Below are positions 35,164 through 42,691 of a stretch of DNA of 64,000 nt, one piece after another. Origin of the DNA: Streptomyces cyaneus (GTDB lineage: Bacteria; Actinomycetota; Actinomycetes; Streptomycetales; Streptomycetaceae). The DNA lies in contig NZ_RQJW01000005.1 in assembly GCF_004028635.1 (NCBI RefSeq), positions 248,001 through 312,000 of the forward strand, given 5' to 3'. A model generated the notes under the pieces. That model had not been told where the DNA came from, did not search any database, and saw only the letters and a list, made by a program, of their open reading frames with translations. The translations under genes were made by a program, and so were the position numbers. Every line of letters begins with the position of its first letter. Position 1 is the first letter of the stretch.

Positions 35164-35859
35164 ATGAAGGCCACACCGAGTCTCTCGTTACTCGCCGTCG
35201 TCACACTCGCAGCAGGCGCCCTCACCGTCGACGCCGCCGCCCCGGCGCAGGCCGCCACCTGCAACGGGTACGTCGGGCTCACCTTCGACGACGGACCGTC
35301 CAACAGCACCCCGGCCCTGCTCAACGCGCTCACGCAGAACGGGCTGCGGGCCACCATGTTCAACCAGGGCCAGCACGCCGCCGCCTACCCGGCCAGGGTC
35401 AAAGCGCAGGTCAATGCCGGCATGTGGGTCGGCAACCACAGCTACACCCACCCACATCTGACCCAGCAGAGCCAGGCGACGATCGACTCGGAAATCTCCC
35501 GGACCCAGCAGGCCGTCGCGGCCGCGGGCGGCGGCACGCCGAAGCTGTTCCGGCCACCGTACGGCGAGACCAATTCGACAGTGAGGGCCATCGCAGCCAA
35601 GTACGGCCTCACCGAGATCATCTGGAACGTCGACTCGCAGGACTGGAACGGCGCGAGTACCGAAGCGATCGTGGCGGCGGCCGGCCGGCTCACCCATGGC
35701 CAGGTCATCCTCATGCACGACTGGTCCGCCAACTCCCTCGCGGCGATCCCGCGCATCGCCCAGGGGTTGGCCGCCCGGGGCCTGTGCGCCGGCATGATCT
35801 CCCCGCAAACCGGCCGCGCCGTGGCTCCGACTGCAGCAGTGAAACCGGGAGCGGCATGA
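35164..35859 (+). CDS. axeA: CE4 polysaccharide deacetylase, AxeA-like acetylxylan esterase
   Basis: 231 aa. Sec signal peptide ending APAQAA, then a NodB homology domain: TFDDGPS (catalytic and metal Asp), HSYTHPHL (metal His pair), RPPYGETN, and HGQVILMHDW (catalytic His). It removes acetyl groups from xylan, helping the preceding xylanase. The mature N-terminus TCNGYVGLTFDDGPS and the ending MISPQTGRAVAP match S. lividans AxeA as recalled. The cellulose/xylan-binding module normally after the linker is missing, so it is a truncated form. Confidence 0.88.
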   Translation: MKATPSLSLLAVVTLAAGALTVDAAAPAQAATCNGYVGLTFDDGPSNSTPALLNALTQNGLRATMFNQGQHAAAYPARVKAQVNAGMWVGNHSYTHPHLTQQSQATIDSEISRTQQAVAAAGGGTPKLFRPPYGETNSTVRAIAAKYGLTEIIWNVDSQDWNGASTEAIVAAAGRLTHGQVILMHDWSANSLAAIPRIAQGLAARGLCAGMISPQTGRAVAPTAAVKPGAA

Positions 35860-35999
35860 TGAACTTGCCCTCCCCGGCGGAGGTCATCGTGACCAGGTAC
35901 TGACCGCCAAACCCGAACGGCAAGGGAGAGGGCAGCGACAACACACCAGACGGCGCGGCGACCTCGTTCGCCGCGCGTCGGTGGACAGGCGCTCCCGCG

Positions 36000-36169
36000 G
36001 AACGGATTCAGCACACATGAGGCCGGGAAACTCCGCGAACACGTGAGAACCACGGAGGGGTGTTTCTCGGACGAGGAGCCCTGTCGCCATTGTTTCCGCA
36101 GGTCACAGCCTCGCCCGGGTAAAACTCCTAAAGCGAGTGTCGCAGGTTCGAATCCCGCCGGGGGCACCA
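36000..36169. repeat. About 170-bp island-end repeat, copy B, with attachment core
   Basis: Diverged copy of 29213-29381, in the same orientation, at the right end of island 2 just after the esterase gene. Confidence 0.75.
36125..36169 (+). repeat. Attachment-site copy B
   Basis: Matches tRNA-Arg 24616-24660 at 43 of 45 positions, including CCA; both mismatches would break tRNA stems. It is followed by a copy of the tRNA terminator. Boundary of islands 2 and 3. Confidence 0.82.
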
Positions 36170-36173
36170 GCCA

Positions 36174-36207
36174 AAAGGCCCCGGACCGATCATGGTCCGG
36201 GGCCTTT
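36174..36207 (+). terminator. Duplicate of the tRNA-Arg terminator
   Basis: Perfect 14-bp stem (36174-36187, 36194-36207) with loop GATCAT, the same loop and inner stem (GGACC/GGTCC) as 24665-24699. Confidence 0.8.
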
Positions 36208-36231
36208 GACATCTACTTCTGACATCAACGG
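36207..36231. promoter_or_regulatory. Putative integrase arm-type repeats, left end of island 3
   Basis: TGACATC at 36207 and 36220 (13-bp period), inside a 25-bp segment matching 39315-39339 at all but four positions. The rest of the gap to the lipoprotein gene (36232-36576) shows no supportable gene. Confidence 0.55.
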
Positions 36232-36576
36232 GGTCGGTCACTGATGTCGATCACTCAGGACCGCATCCGCGTCACATGGGCGATCCGGCCAGTGCTCTTC
36301 GTGCCGCTCGCCCGCCGCAATGGCACCGAACTCCCAGCCTGCGCATACGACTTCAAGCCCCACACCAGCCCCTGAAGGCTCAGCGTGCACTTCGACAGCA
36401 ACGGCCACTACGCGCTGCAACGACGCTTCCGGTCACATCCTGACCGTCCACCATGAGGCCGTGCCCCTGACCGTCGAAGGACATCTGGATTCGCTTCGGT
36501 GTCGTCACCGGCGAAGCCGAACGGCTGGGACGGCCCGCAATCCGAGTGCCAGGTGCAGGCCGTCCCAACAGACCGG

Positions 36577-37059
36577 TCAGGAACTCGGCTTGTCAGTCAC
36601 GGCGGATTCCTTGCCGGACTCGGCGGGTTGCTGTGTGAAGACCACAACGTGCCAGGTGCCCTTCTCCCGCGTCACGGTGAAGGTGTCCCGCAGGTGTTTG
36701 CCTGCCTTGTCCTCGGCCATGAGGCGGGCCGAGCCGGTGTCCGGACCCATGTCGTGCTCGACTTGCACGTCCTTGATTTTCCATCCCCGTCCACCCCTGT
36801 CCGCGAGGATCTGCTCGGCCTCGTGCCTGGACCCCTTCTCGTCCTTCACGCCCCCGACTTCGATCAGACCGGCGGTGCTGCGCGAGTTGAGGGCGTTCAC
36901 GTATGCCACGACAGCCTCGTGGGCCCCGTCGGAGGTTGCCGAGGCCGAGGGGGGCGAGGGACTTGAGGACTTGGCCTCGTCGTCAGCGGACGAGCAGCCG
37001 ACTGCGAAGGCCAGAGCGGCCAGAGCGGCCGGCACGGCCAGAAGATGTCGACGCTCCAC
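36577..37059 (-). CDS. Small lipoprotein, NTF2-like
   Basis: 160 aa. Signal peptide with lipobox FAVGC (Cys about 22), a Ser/Pro linker, then a region with AHEAVVAYVNALNSRSTAGL and a mixed alpha/beta pattern ending in KGTWHVVVFTQQ. This resembles SnoaL/NTF2-like extracytoplasmic domains, but no specific family is recognised. The GTG start has AGGAG upstream. First gene at the left end of island 3. Function unknown. Confidence 0.7.
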   Translation of the reverse strand: MERRHLLAVPAALAALAFAVGCSSADDEAKSSSPSPPSASATSDGAHEAVVAYVNALNSRSTAGLIEVGGVKDEKGSRHEAEQILADRGGRGWKIKDVQVEHDMGPDTGSARLMAEDKAGKHLRDTFTVTREKGTWHVVVFTQQPAESGKESAVTDKPSS

Positions 37060-37696
37060 AGCGCACTCCTAGGTGGTTCCTGTGAGGGGGATCAGCAGCC
37101 TGTCAGGTGCGGTGCGCGTACCACCAGGCACGCGGATGGTCGGACAGGAGCTTCTTCAGACTTTTGTTGTGGGTGTCGCTCGTGTGGTACGTCAGGTATG
37201 GCGGGCTGGAGGACAACACACTCCAGTCGGTTGACCCGCCAGTCGCTCAAGCTAGACAGGTCCGTGCCAGACCCATGCCAGATCGTGCAGGGAGCCACGG
37301 GGAACACCGGGGACACGCTCGACAGCCCAGCAGGCGCCGCCCTCGCTCCGCGGCAGGTCAGGAGACCAACCGGCCACAGAACACCTGAGCTTCCCAAGCT
37401 GACAGGGCGAGTTCGAGTCTCGTCACCCGCTCCAAGGCTAAGGCCCAGGTCAGAGACCCGGGCCCTCCCTGCTGTGCTCAGTGATCAGTTGTCGCGTGCC
37501 TGTTGAATCGTCTGGGCGAGACGCACGTACTTTGGTGCCTCGACTTCATACGCCACTGGCTCCGTCTCGAACTGTTCAAGCCGCCTAGCGTTTGGCACGG
37601 AAGGCGCAACAGGATCAGCGCGCTTCCTGGCCGTCAGAGGGCAGCCATCGGACACTGCCGCAAGGAAGCCGTCTGCCGGGCACGCCAGGAGGAGGC
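37060..37696. other. Intergenic region of island 3
   Basis: 637 bp with no supportable gene. The stretch 37250-37330 resembles 38495-38575 (both contain TGCCAGAT and a CACGG-AAC-GGGG pattern), suggesting two related promoter regions for the two membrane-protein genes. Confidence 0.4.
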
Positions 37697-38176
37697 ATGG
37701 GCTCCGTTATCGTCGGTGTCATCGGAACCCTGTTGGGGGTCGCGATCACCAGCGCCTACCAGCTGGTACACGCATCGCGCAGTCGCAACTGGCAACGCGA
37801 AGACTCGCTCAGGGATGTAAAACGCGGCGTCTATACCGAGTATCTCAGGTCAATCAGTGCGAGCTACGCTCAAGCCAAGTCACACAAGAGAGATCGCTCC
37901 GAGGACGCCAGGCTCCTGGCAGCTACAGCTGAGATCGAGATCCTCTCAGGAAGCAAGGTCTCTTGCGCGGCTCGCGTTCTGACGGACGACGTCCTACGTC
38001 TACACGCCCGCATCGCCAGCCGCGCGTGCGTGGCCAAGACTGAGGAGCCCGCCATGAATGATCGTCGCCTCGCCTTGATCGATCTATTCAAGACAGATCT
38101 CGGGATCGGCAACACACCTGGGCCGACCAAGCGTCCGCGGCTACATTGGAAGCCACCGTTCCGCCGCAACGACTAG
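37697..38176 (+). CDS. Hypothetical membrane-anchored protein
   Basis: 159 aa. One N-terminal membrane segment (SVIVGVIGTLLGVAITSAYQ) then a charged, mostly helical cytoplasmic part (RNWQREDSLRDVKRGVYTEY). ATG with AGGAGGAGG just upstream. The layout matches the protein at 38696: a membrane anchor, then R-x-x-x-Y-L/F helices. Not recognised; possibly one of a pair of related proteins carried by island 3. Confidence 0.6.
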   Translation: MGSVIVGVIGTLLGVAITSAYQLVHASRSRNWQREDSLRDVKRGVYTEYLRSISASYAQAKSHKRDRSEDARLLAATAEIEILSGSKVSCAARVLTDDVLRLHARIASRACVAKTEEPAMNDRRLALIDLFKTDLGIGNTPGPTKRPRLHWKPPFRRND

Positions 38177-38440
38177 GTCCGGAGTGCCACGACTCGGCGA
38201 TCGAGTCAACCAGCAGTAGTCCGCGCCCATGCGCGTCGTTGGCGTCCGGGCGCCGTATCCGCACGTTCGCTGGAAGCCCGGATTGTGGACTTCGATGCGG
38301 AGCGAGGTCTCCTCTCGGAACCACTCCACCCGCACGACCCATGGTTCGTCCGCTTACCTGTAGCAGATGGGGTTGGTCACCAGCTCCGAGATCATCAGCG
38401 CGCAGTCCTCAACCGAGTAGGCCGGGTTGTACGGAGCCAT
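38088..38440 (-). pseudogene. Broken anti-sigma-type ATP-binding protein (RsbW/HATPase)
   Basis: Reading leftward from 38440: SVEDCALMISELVTNPICYR then an in-frame stop, then VVRVEWFREETSLRIEVHNP. The match then jumps frame to ANVRIRRPDANDAHGRGLLL and VDSIAESWHSGP. These are the N-box and G-box of Streptomyces anti-sigma-like serine kinases. One stop and one frameshift are needed, so it is inactive. It overlaps the 3' end of the 37697 gene. Confidence 0.7.
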
Positions 38441-38695
38441 GACATACGCACCCCTAATCGGCCGGGGCACCCGCCGTTGTAGCTAACTGTCTTCGGCTTA
38501 GGTTCGTGTCGCTGCCGTGCCAGATGCGGGGGTCAGTCACGGTCAACGGGGGTGTCTCGCAGTCGAGTTCTCGGCATCCTGACCAGGTATCGAAGCTCCA
38601 GGTCAGCGCCCTCACGCCCCGCCTATCTCCTAAGGCGGTACTCCAAGGCTTCCTGACCGAGCGCAATGAGCCCACGATCAAGGCACGATGAGCAC

Positions 38696-39217
38696 ATGGA
38701 TCAAGGTATATCGGCGATTCTGGGGGCCAGTGTCGGTGTGCTCGGAACGGTAGGAACGGCCGCTCTGACGTATTTGGCGGCGCGAAGGCAAGCCAGTGAT
38801 CAGGGGCGAATCGCTCAGAGTAGCTCGCTCAGAACGGAGCGCCGAGAGGCGTACTTGGCCTTCTTCCAGGCCGTGGAGACCATCGACCAGGCCGCAAACA
38901 TACTTGTGATGGACCTGAACCAGGTGCCCAGCCAGGATGCCGCAGTTCTCGCCCGAGCCAGGGAGCTTGTGGAACGTGGAGTGCATGAGTTGTACGCGTC
39001 GGCCAGCCGCGTTGACCTTGCTGGCCCTGAGTCGGTCTCTCTAGCCGCCCGGAGGGTCCAGTCCGCAGTGATCGGCCTCCGCATGCTCCTGGACGCCGTT
39101 CGTCTCGGCGTCGCGCCCAACTACGACGCGCAGTGCGATGAAGGCCTGCGACGAATCGAACAAGCGAAGGATGATTTTGGCGCAGCGGCGCGGTCAGTAC
39201 TTGAGGAGCCGCTCTGA
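38696..39217 (+). CDS. Hypothetical membrane-anchored protein
   Basis: 173 aa. N-terminal glycine-rich membrane segment (ISAILGASVGVLGTVGTAAL), then long amphipathic helices starting RTERREAYLAFFQAVETIDQ. No catalytic motif. The ATG at 38696 is chosen because the membrane segment starts right after; the ribosome binding site is weak. Same architecture as the 37697 protein, 520 bp upstream. It lies last in island 3, before the arm repeats and attachment copy C. Confidence 0.6.
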   Translation: MDQGISAILGASVGVLGTVGTAALTYLAARRQASDQGRIAQSSSLRTERREAYLAFFQAVETIDQAANILVMDLNQVPSQDAAVLARARELVERGVHELYASASRVDLAGPESVSLAARRVQSAVIGLRMLLDAVRLGVAPNYDAQCDEGLRRIEQAKDDFGAAARSVLEEPL

Positions 39218-39314
39218 ACTATCACTTCCATGTCAATGCCTGCAGCACGGCGCTGCGGTTGACTCTCGGATGCTCGCTCAGGGCGGATCTCAAACGGCCT
39301 GAACAATCCCCATC

Positions 39315-39339
39315 TGACATCCACGCCTGACATCAACGA
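39315..39339. promoter_or_regulatory. Putative integrase arm-type repeats, right end of island 3
   Basis: TGACATC at 39315 and 39328 (13-bp period), same orientation as 36207-36231, differing at four of 25 positions. Confidence 0.55.
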
Positions 39340-39421
39340 CGGCGGACAGCAGCAGCCACGTGCAGTCTTCGCCAACCTCACATCCCGCTAATGCTCATGC
39401 TGTGCGGCCGCGTGAATCGAA

Positions 39422-39464
39422 CTCCTAAAGCGGGTGTCGCAGGTTCGAATCCTGCCGGGGGCAC
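39422..39464 (+). repeat. Attachment-site copy C
   Basis: 43 bp identical to the tRNA-Arg core at 24616-24658. Right end of island 3. Confidence 0.85.
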
Positions 39465-39648
39465 AGCTGTGATCAGGGCTAAGGCCCCGGAACTTCCAGG
39501 TCAGGGAGGTCCGGGGTCTTTCTCGTGCCCCGCATGCCCACTCTGGCTACACACTCACTACGGCCTGGATACACCCTCACTACGAGAGTTGATCTCCTAA
39601 TACTCCAGCCGTAGATCGTGATCTCGATGGTGAGTGGCGCCTCTCCGC

Positions 39649-40053
39649 CTACCCGAGTTCACCGAGACGGAGGGCGTCCCTTATCTCGCTGAGCTTCGCG
39701 GTTGTCGCCGGGGTCCGTTCCTTCGCCTGTTCGCCGAGACGGAGGGCGTCCTCAATCTCGCTGAGCTTCGCGGAGGACAGGACGCCCGCCCGCTCGATCA
39801 GGTCGTCCTGGGACACGGTGGTCAGCCACGTGCAGGGGGTAAAGCCCGCGCGCGGGAACGCGAACCGCAGCACGCCTTCAAAGGGCAGTCCTTCCATGGC
39901 ACCTACTTGCACTTCGACGCCCAGACCGCTGATGTCGACGCCCGCAGGAGTGACGACCTGCATCGCCCGGATCCTGGACGCGTTGTCTGCCGCCAGCAGT
40001 ACGACCAGCCGCCGCTCGTCGAACTCCACCCACCAGACTTCGCCACATTGCAC
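39649..40053 (-). CDS. PemK/MazF-family toxin-like protein
   Basis: 134 aa. It begins VQCGEVWWVEFDERRLVVLL, the MazF/PemK beta-barrel start, continues with MQVVTPAGVDISGLG and CTWLTTVSQDDLIERAG, as in Streptomyces PemK/MazF proteins. The C-terminus has an internal duplication, AKLSEIEDALRLGE and AKLSEIRDALRLGE, also visible in DNA. The GTG at 40053 has AGGAGG upstream. No antitoxin gene is adjacent; an IS701-type element starts about 25 bp upstream. RNase activity is unproven. Confidence 0.7.
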   Translation of the reverse strand: MQCGEVWWVEFDERRLVVLLAADNASRIRAMQVVTPAGVDISGLGVEVQVGAMEGLPFEGVLRFAFPRAGFTPCTWLTTVSQDDLIERAGVLSSAKLSEIEDALRLGEQAKERTPATTAKLSEIRDALRLGELG

Positions 40054-40077
40054 ATGTCCTCCTGACTCAGGACGGCA

Positions 40078-41330
40078 GGCGGAACTGCGCGACCCTGACG
40101 CGTTGTGGAGACGGTTGCGGCCACCGTTGATCATCGTGAGTTGTGTGGACTGACGAAGAGACGGTGGCCGCAGGTCACAGGATAGAACCCACCCGTTGGC
40201 GGGACGCGTTCGAGGGCCTGATGGGCCGGATCGCGGGGCGCTTCGCCCGGGTCGAACCCCGGCGCAGGGCGGCGCGGTTGGTGCTCGGTCTATTGGCCGA
40301 TCTGCCGCGCAAGAACTGCTGGACCATCGCCGAGTGGGCTGGCGAGACCACTCCGGATGGCATGCAGCACTTGTTGGGCAGGGCCAAGTGGGATGCCGAT
40401 CAGGTCCGCGACGACGTGTGCGGCTACGTGGTGGAGCACCTGCATGACGACCGGGCGGTGCTGGTCGTCGACGAAACCGGCGATGTGAAGAAGGGCACTG
40501 GCACGGTCGGCGTCCAGCGCCAATACACCGGCACCGCCGGCCGGATCGAGAACTCCCAAGTCGCCGTCTACCTGGTCTACGCAGGTCAGCGCGGCCACGC
40601 CGCAGTGGACCGGGAACTCTACGTTGCGCGCTCCTGGACCTCCGACCCCGACCGCTGCCGCGCCGCGGGCCTTGCCGAGGACACCACCTTCGCCACCAAG
40701 CCGGAGCTGGCCACTCGTATGGTCGCCCGGTTCCTGGACGCCGGTCACCAGGCCGCATGGGTTGCCGGCGACGAGGTCTACGGCGGCAACCCGAAGCTGC
40801 GAACCGCACTGGAGGAACGCGGCACCGGCTACGTCCTCGCGGTGGCCTGCTCGCACGAAGTCACCACCGGTGCGGGGAAGTTCCGTGCGGACATCTTGGC
40901 CAAGAAGGTGCCCAAGCGGGCCTGGCAGAAGCTCTCCGCAGGGGCCGGGGCCAAGGGGCACCGCGTCTACAACTGGGCAGTGATCGACCTCCCCGACCCC
41001 CGCCCCGGGAGTCGTCAGCTACTGATGCGCCGTAACCGCAGCACCGGCGAACTCGCCTACTACCGCTGCTACTCGCCCGCGTCCGTGCCGCTGACCGTGC
41101 TGGTCAGAGTCGCCGGATCAAGATGGCGGGTGGAGGAGTTCTTCCAGTCGGGCAAGGGCCTGGCCGCACTCGACGAGCACCAGGTCCGCCGCTATACCTC
41201 CTGGTCCCGCTGGGTCACCCTCGCCATGCTCGCGCACGCTTTCCTCGCCGTCATCCGTGCAGACGAGCACACCCGCCCCGCACCCAGGGGGACGCGCGGC
41301 GGCGGGCCGTGGCCGCCTCGGGGGGCTTAG
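40078..41330 (+). mobile_element. IS701-family insertion sequence, right end missing
   Basis: The transposase gene is preceded by a candidate left end near 40078 (GGCGGAACTGCGCGACCCTG). No matching inverted end is found after 41330, where the sequence passes directly into the terminator of the cysteine-rich operon. The element therefore looks truncated on the right. Confidence 0.65.
40143..41330 (+). CDS. IS701-family transposase, C-terminally truncated
   Basis: 395 aa DDE-type transposase. The N-terminal RWRDAFEGLMGRIAGRFARV, then LVVDETGDVKKGTGTVGVQR (first Asp), WVAGDEVYGGNPKLR (second Asp), and RWRVEEFFQSGKGLAALDEH (Glu region) give a full catalytic set. The last residues (RPAPRGTRGGGPWPPRGA) depart from the family, which normally continues about 50-60 residues, so the tail is lost and activity is doubtful. 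Confidence 0.85.
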   Translation: MWTDEETVAAGHRIEPTRWRDAFEGLMGRIAGRFARVEPRRRAARLVLGLLADLPRKNCWTIAEWAGETTPDGMQHLLGRAKWDADQVRDDVCGYVVEHLHDDRAVLVVDETGDVKKGTGTVGVQRQYTGTAGRIENSQVAVYLVYAGQRGHAAVDRELYVARSWTSDPDRCRAAGLAEDTTFATKPELATRMVARFLDAGHQAAWVAGDEVYGGNPKLRTALEERGTGYVLAVACSHEVTTGAGKFRADILAKKVPKRAWQKLSAGAGAKGHRVYNWAVIDLPDPRPGSRQLLMRRNRSTGELAYYRCYSPASVPLTVLVRVAGSRWRVEEFFQSGKGLAALDEHQVRRYTSWSRWVTLAMLAHAFLAVIRADEHTRPAPRGTRGGGPWPPRGA

Positions 41331-41343
41331 CGGCCGTCCTCGT

Positions 41344-41381
41344 CCCGCTACCGGCACGATCGGCGCCGGGCCGGTAGCGGG
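41344..41381 (-). terminator. Terminator of the cysteine-rich operon
   Basis: Perfect 12-bp stem CCCGCTACCGGC (41344-41355) with GCCGGTAGCGGG (41370-41381), 3 bp after the last stop of the operon. Confidence 0.8.
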
Positions 41382-41384
41382 GGC

Positions 41385-41546
41385 TCAGTGACGACGTATC
41401 GGACCTTGCGTCGTCTGGACCGGCACCTTCTTGCAGGACCGCGTGTGGAAATACACGGTCGTGCCAGGCCCAGACGGGGACGGGATGTTGTACGTCCTGT
41501 ACGGCTCGCCGGGCAGGATCGCCTTGTCGCAGTCTCCGCAGATCAT
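41385..41546 (-). CDS. Small cysteine-rich protein (operon gene 5)
   Basis: 53 aa. It starts MICGDCDKAILPGEPYRTYN, with a further Cys in HTRSCKKVP: a zinc-ribbon-like CxxC, short spacer and Cys/His pattern. The ATG at 41546 has AAGGAGG upstream and overlaps the previous stop by 4 bp. Last gene of five. Similar tiny proteins recur near XRE regulators in Streptomyces accessory DNA; function unknown. Confidence 0.7.
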   Translation of the reverse strand: MICGDCDKAILPGEPYRTYNIPSPSGPGTTVYFHTRSCKKVPVQTTQGPIRRH

Positions 41547-41710
41547 GCCGTGCGCCCCTCCTTGAAGACCTTTCGCCATTGCTGATACAGCAGTTCGGCA
41601 ATCGAGCACGGCTGATGAAGGGCCGTGTCGCCCTGCCAGATCGGCTTGCAGGTGGGGCAGTCGTAGCAGTGGTCGCCGAGCGCGAAGAGCGCCTTCTGTG
41701 CCGAGGTCAT
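41543..41710 (-). CDS. Small cysteine-rich protein (operon gene 4)
   Basis: 55 aa with CYDCPTCKP near the middle and one more Cys (QPCSIAELLYQQWRKVFKEG), giving a four-Cys cluster that could bind zinc; helical C-terminus. The ATG has GGGAG upstream and overlaps gene 3's stop by 4 bp. Function unknown. Confidence 0.7.
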   Translation of the reverse strand: MTSAQKALFALGDHCYDCPTCKPIWQGDTALHQPCSIAELLYQQWRKVFKEGRTA

Positions 41711-42054
41711 CGCGGGTACTCCCTGAAGAGCTGATTCAGGACGCGTCCAGTGTCGCACGGATCGCCGTCTTCACGCTGGCAGTTGGGGCAGGCGCGGACG
41801 TGGATGGTGAGCCGCATGAGCGCCGCGACGGCCACGCAGGAGCGGCAGCCTCGCGGGTACCAGGTGACGCGCTCGCCTGCCCGGCTCGCCCTGCGTGGAC
41901 CGAGGCTGACGGCGTTGCAGGGAGTGAGGAGCGCGGCGTCCCAGACGCAGGTGATGCCTCGCACCTGGCGTTCGGAGAGGGTGCCCAGGCGCGGGATGAC
42001 GAGTAGGGCGACACCCTCCATGGGCGCCGTCCGATCTGGCGTGCGCGCGGTCAT
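41707..42054 (-). CDS. Cysteine-rich protein (operon gene 3)
   Basis: 115 aa. Paralogous to gene 2: both share a RQVRGITCVW/RRGVTCVW strand, a PRGCRSCV/PRGCSSCV cluster and a terminal CxxC-x-C-TGR-L block. Here the first CxxC has decayed to CVWD. The ATG has GAGGGA upstream. Function unknown; metal binding is inferred from Cys spacing. Confidence 0.7.
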   Translation of the reverse strand: MTARTPDRTAPMEGVALLVIPRLGTLSERQVRGITCVWDAALLTPCNAVSLGPRRASRAGERVTWYPRGCRSCVAVAALMRLTIHVRACPNCQREDGDPCDTGRVLNQLFREYPR

Positions 42055-42395
42055 CAGCGTCCCTCCCGAGCAAGGCGCTGCAGGGCGCGCCCGGTGCCGC
42101 AAGCGGTGCGATCGGCGGCGCATCGCTTGCAGCTGCGGGAGTGCACCTCGGAGACGCGCTCTGCCTCGCAGGAGACGCAGGAGGAGCAGCCACGGGGGAA
42201 CATCTGACCGCCGCCCGGAGCGGGGCGCACCCCCAGGTCGCGGGCGGTCTTGGAGGTGAGGGTGCTGCCGCACCACACGCAGGTCACGCCGCGGCGCTGC
42301 GCGTCCGACAGCGTCGATGTTCTGGGGAGTGGCAGGACTTGCAGCGTCCCGGCCGCAGGTGGGGCCTGTTGGCTGTGATCGCTGGTCACGCTCAC
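42054..42395 (-). CDS. Cysteine-rich protein (operon gene 2)
   Basis: 113 aa. CVWCG (about 49), PRGCSSCVSC (about 78) and CKRCAADRTACGTGRAL (about 96) give nine Cys, consistent with two zinc sites. Paralogue of gene 3. The GTG at 42395 overlaps gene 1's stop (GTGA), which fixes the start. Function unknown. Confidence 0.7.
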   Translation of the reverse strand: MSVTSDHSQQAPPAAGTLQVLPLPRTSTLSDAQRRGVTCVWCGSTLTSKTARDLGVRPAPGGGQMFPRGCSSCVSCEAERVSEVHSRSCKRCAADRTACGTGRALQRLAREGR

Positions 42396-42586
42396 GCCAC
42401 CGCCGTCGTCTGGCATCCGCAGGTGACGATCGCCCACTCACGGCCGTCTTCGCCGAGCCTGACCGTTCCAGCGGGCGTCAGGTCCTTGGCGACGGCGCCG
42501 CAGCCCCAGCACGCCCGGCCATGCAGTCGTGCAATGCTCACCGGCCCATCGACGCGGACCGGTGAGGAGGTGCTTGTGTCGCTCAT
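42392..42586 (-). CDS. Small zinc-ribbon-like protein (operon gene 1)
   Basis: 64 aa. CWGCGA and TCGCQ at either end of a short beta hairpin (GTVRLGEDGREWAIV) form a CxxC...CxC zinc-ribbon-like pattern. First gene of the five-gene run, 105 bp downstream of the XRE/TPR regulator on the same strand, so it may be part of one transcript. Function unknown. Confidence 0.68.
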   Translation of the reverse strand: MSDTSTSSPVRVDGPVSIARLHGRACWGCGAVAKDLTPAGTVRLGEDGREWAIVTCGCQTTAVA

Positions 42587-42691
42587 GCCCCGTTCCCATC
42601 TGCCTGTTTGCACGGACAGACAGATCATGGGACGCAGCAAGGGCGACAAGGGACACAAGCTGTGTCCCCCTGTGTCCCTCGGCTGGGTGGG

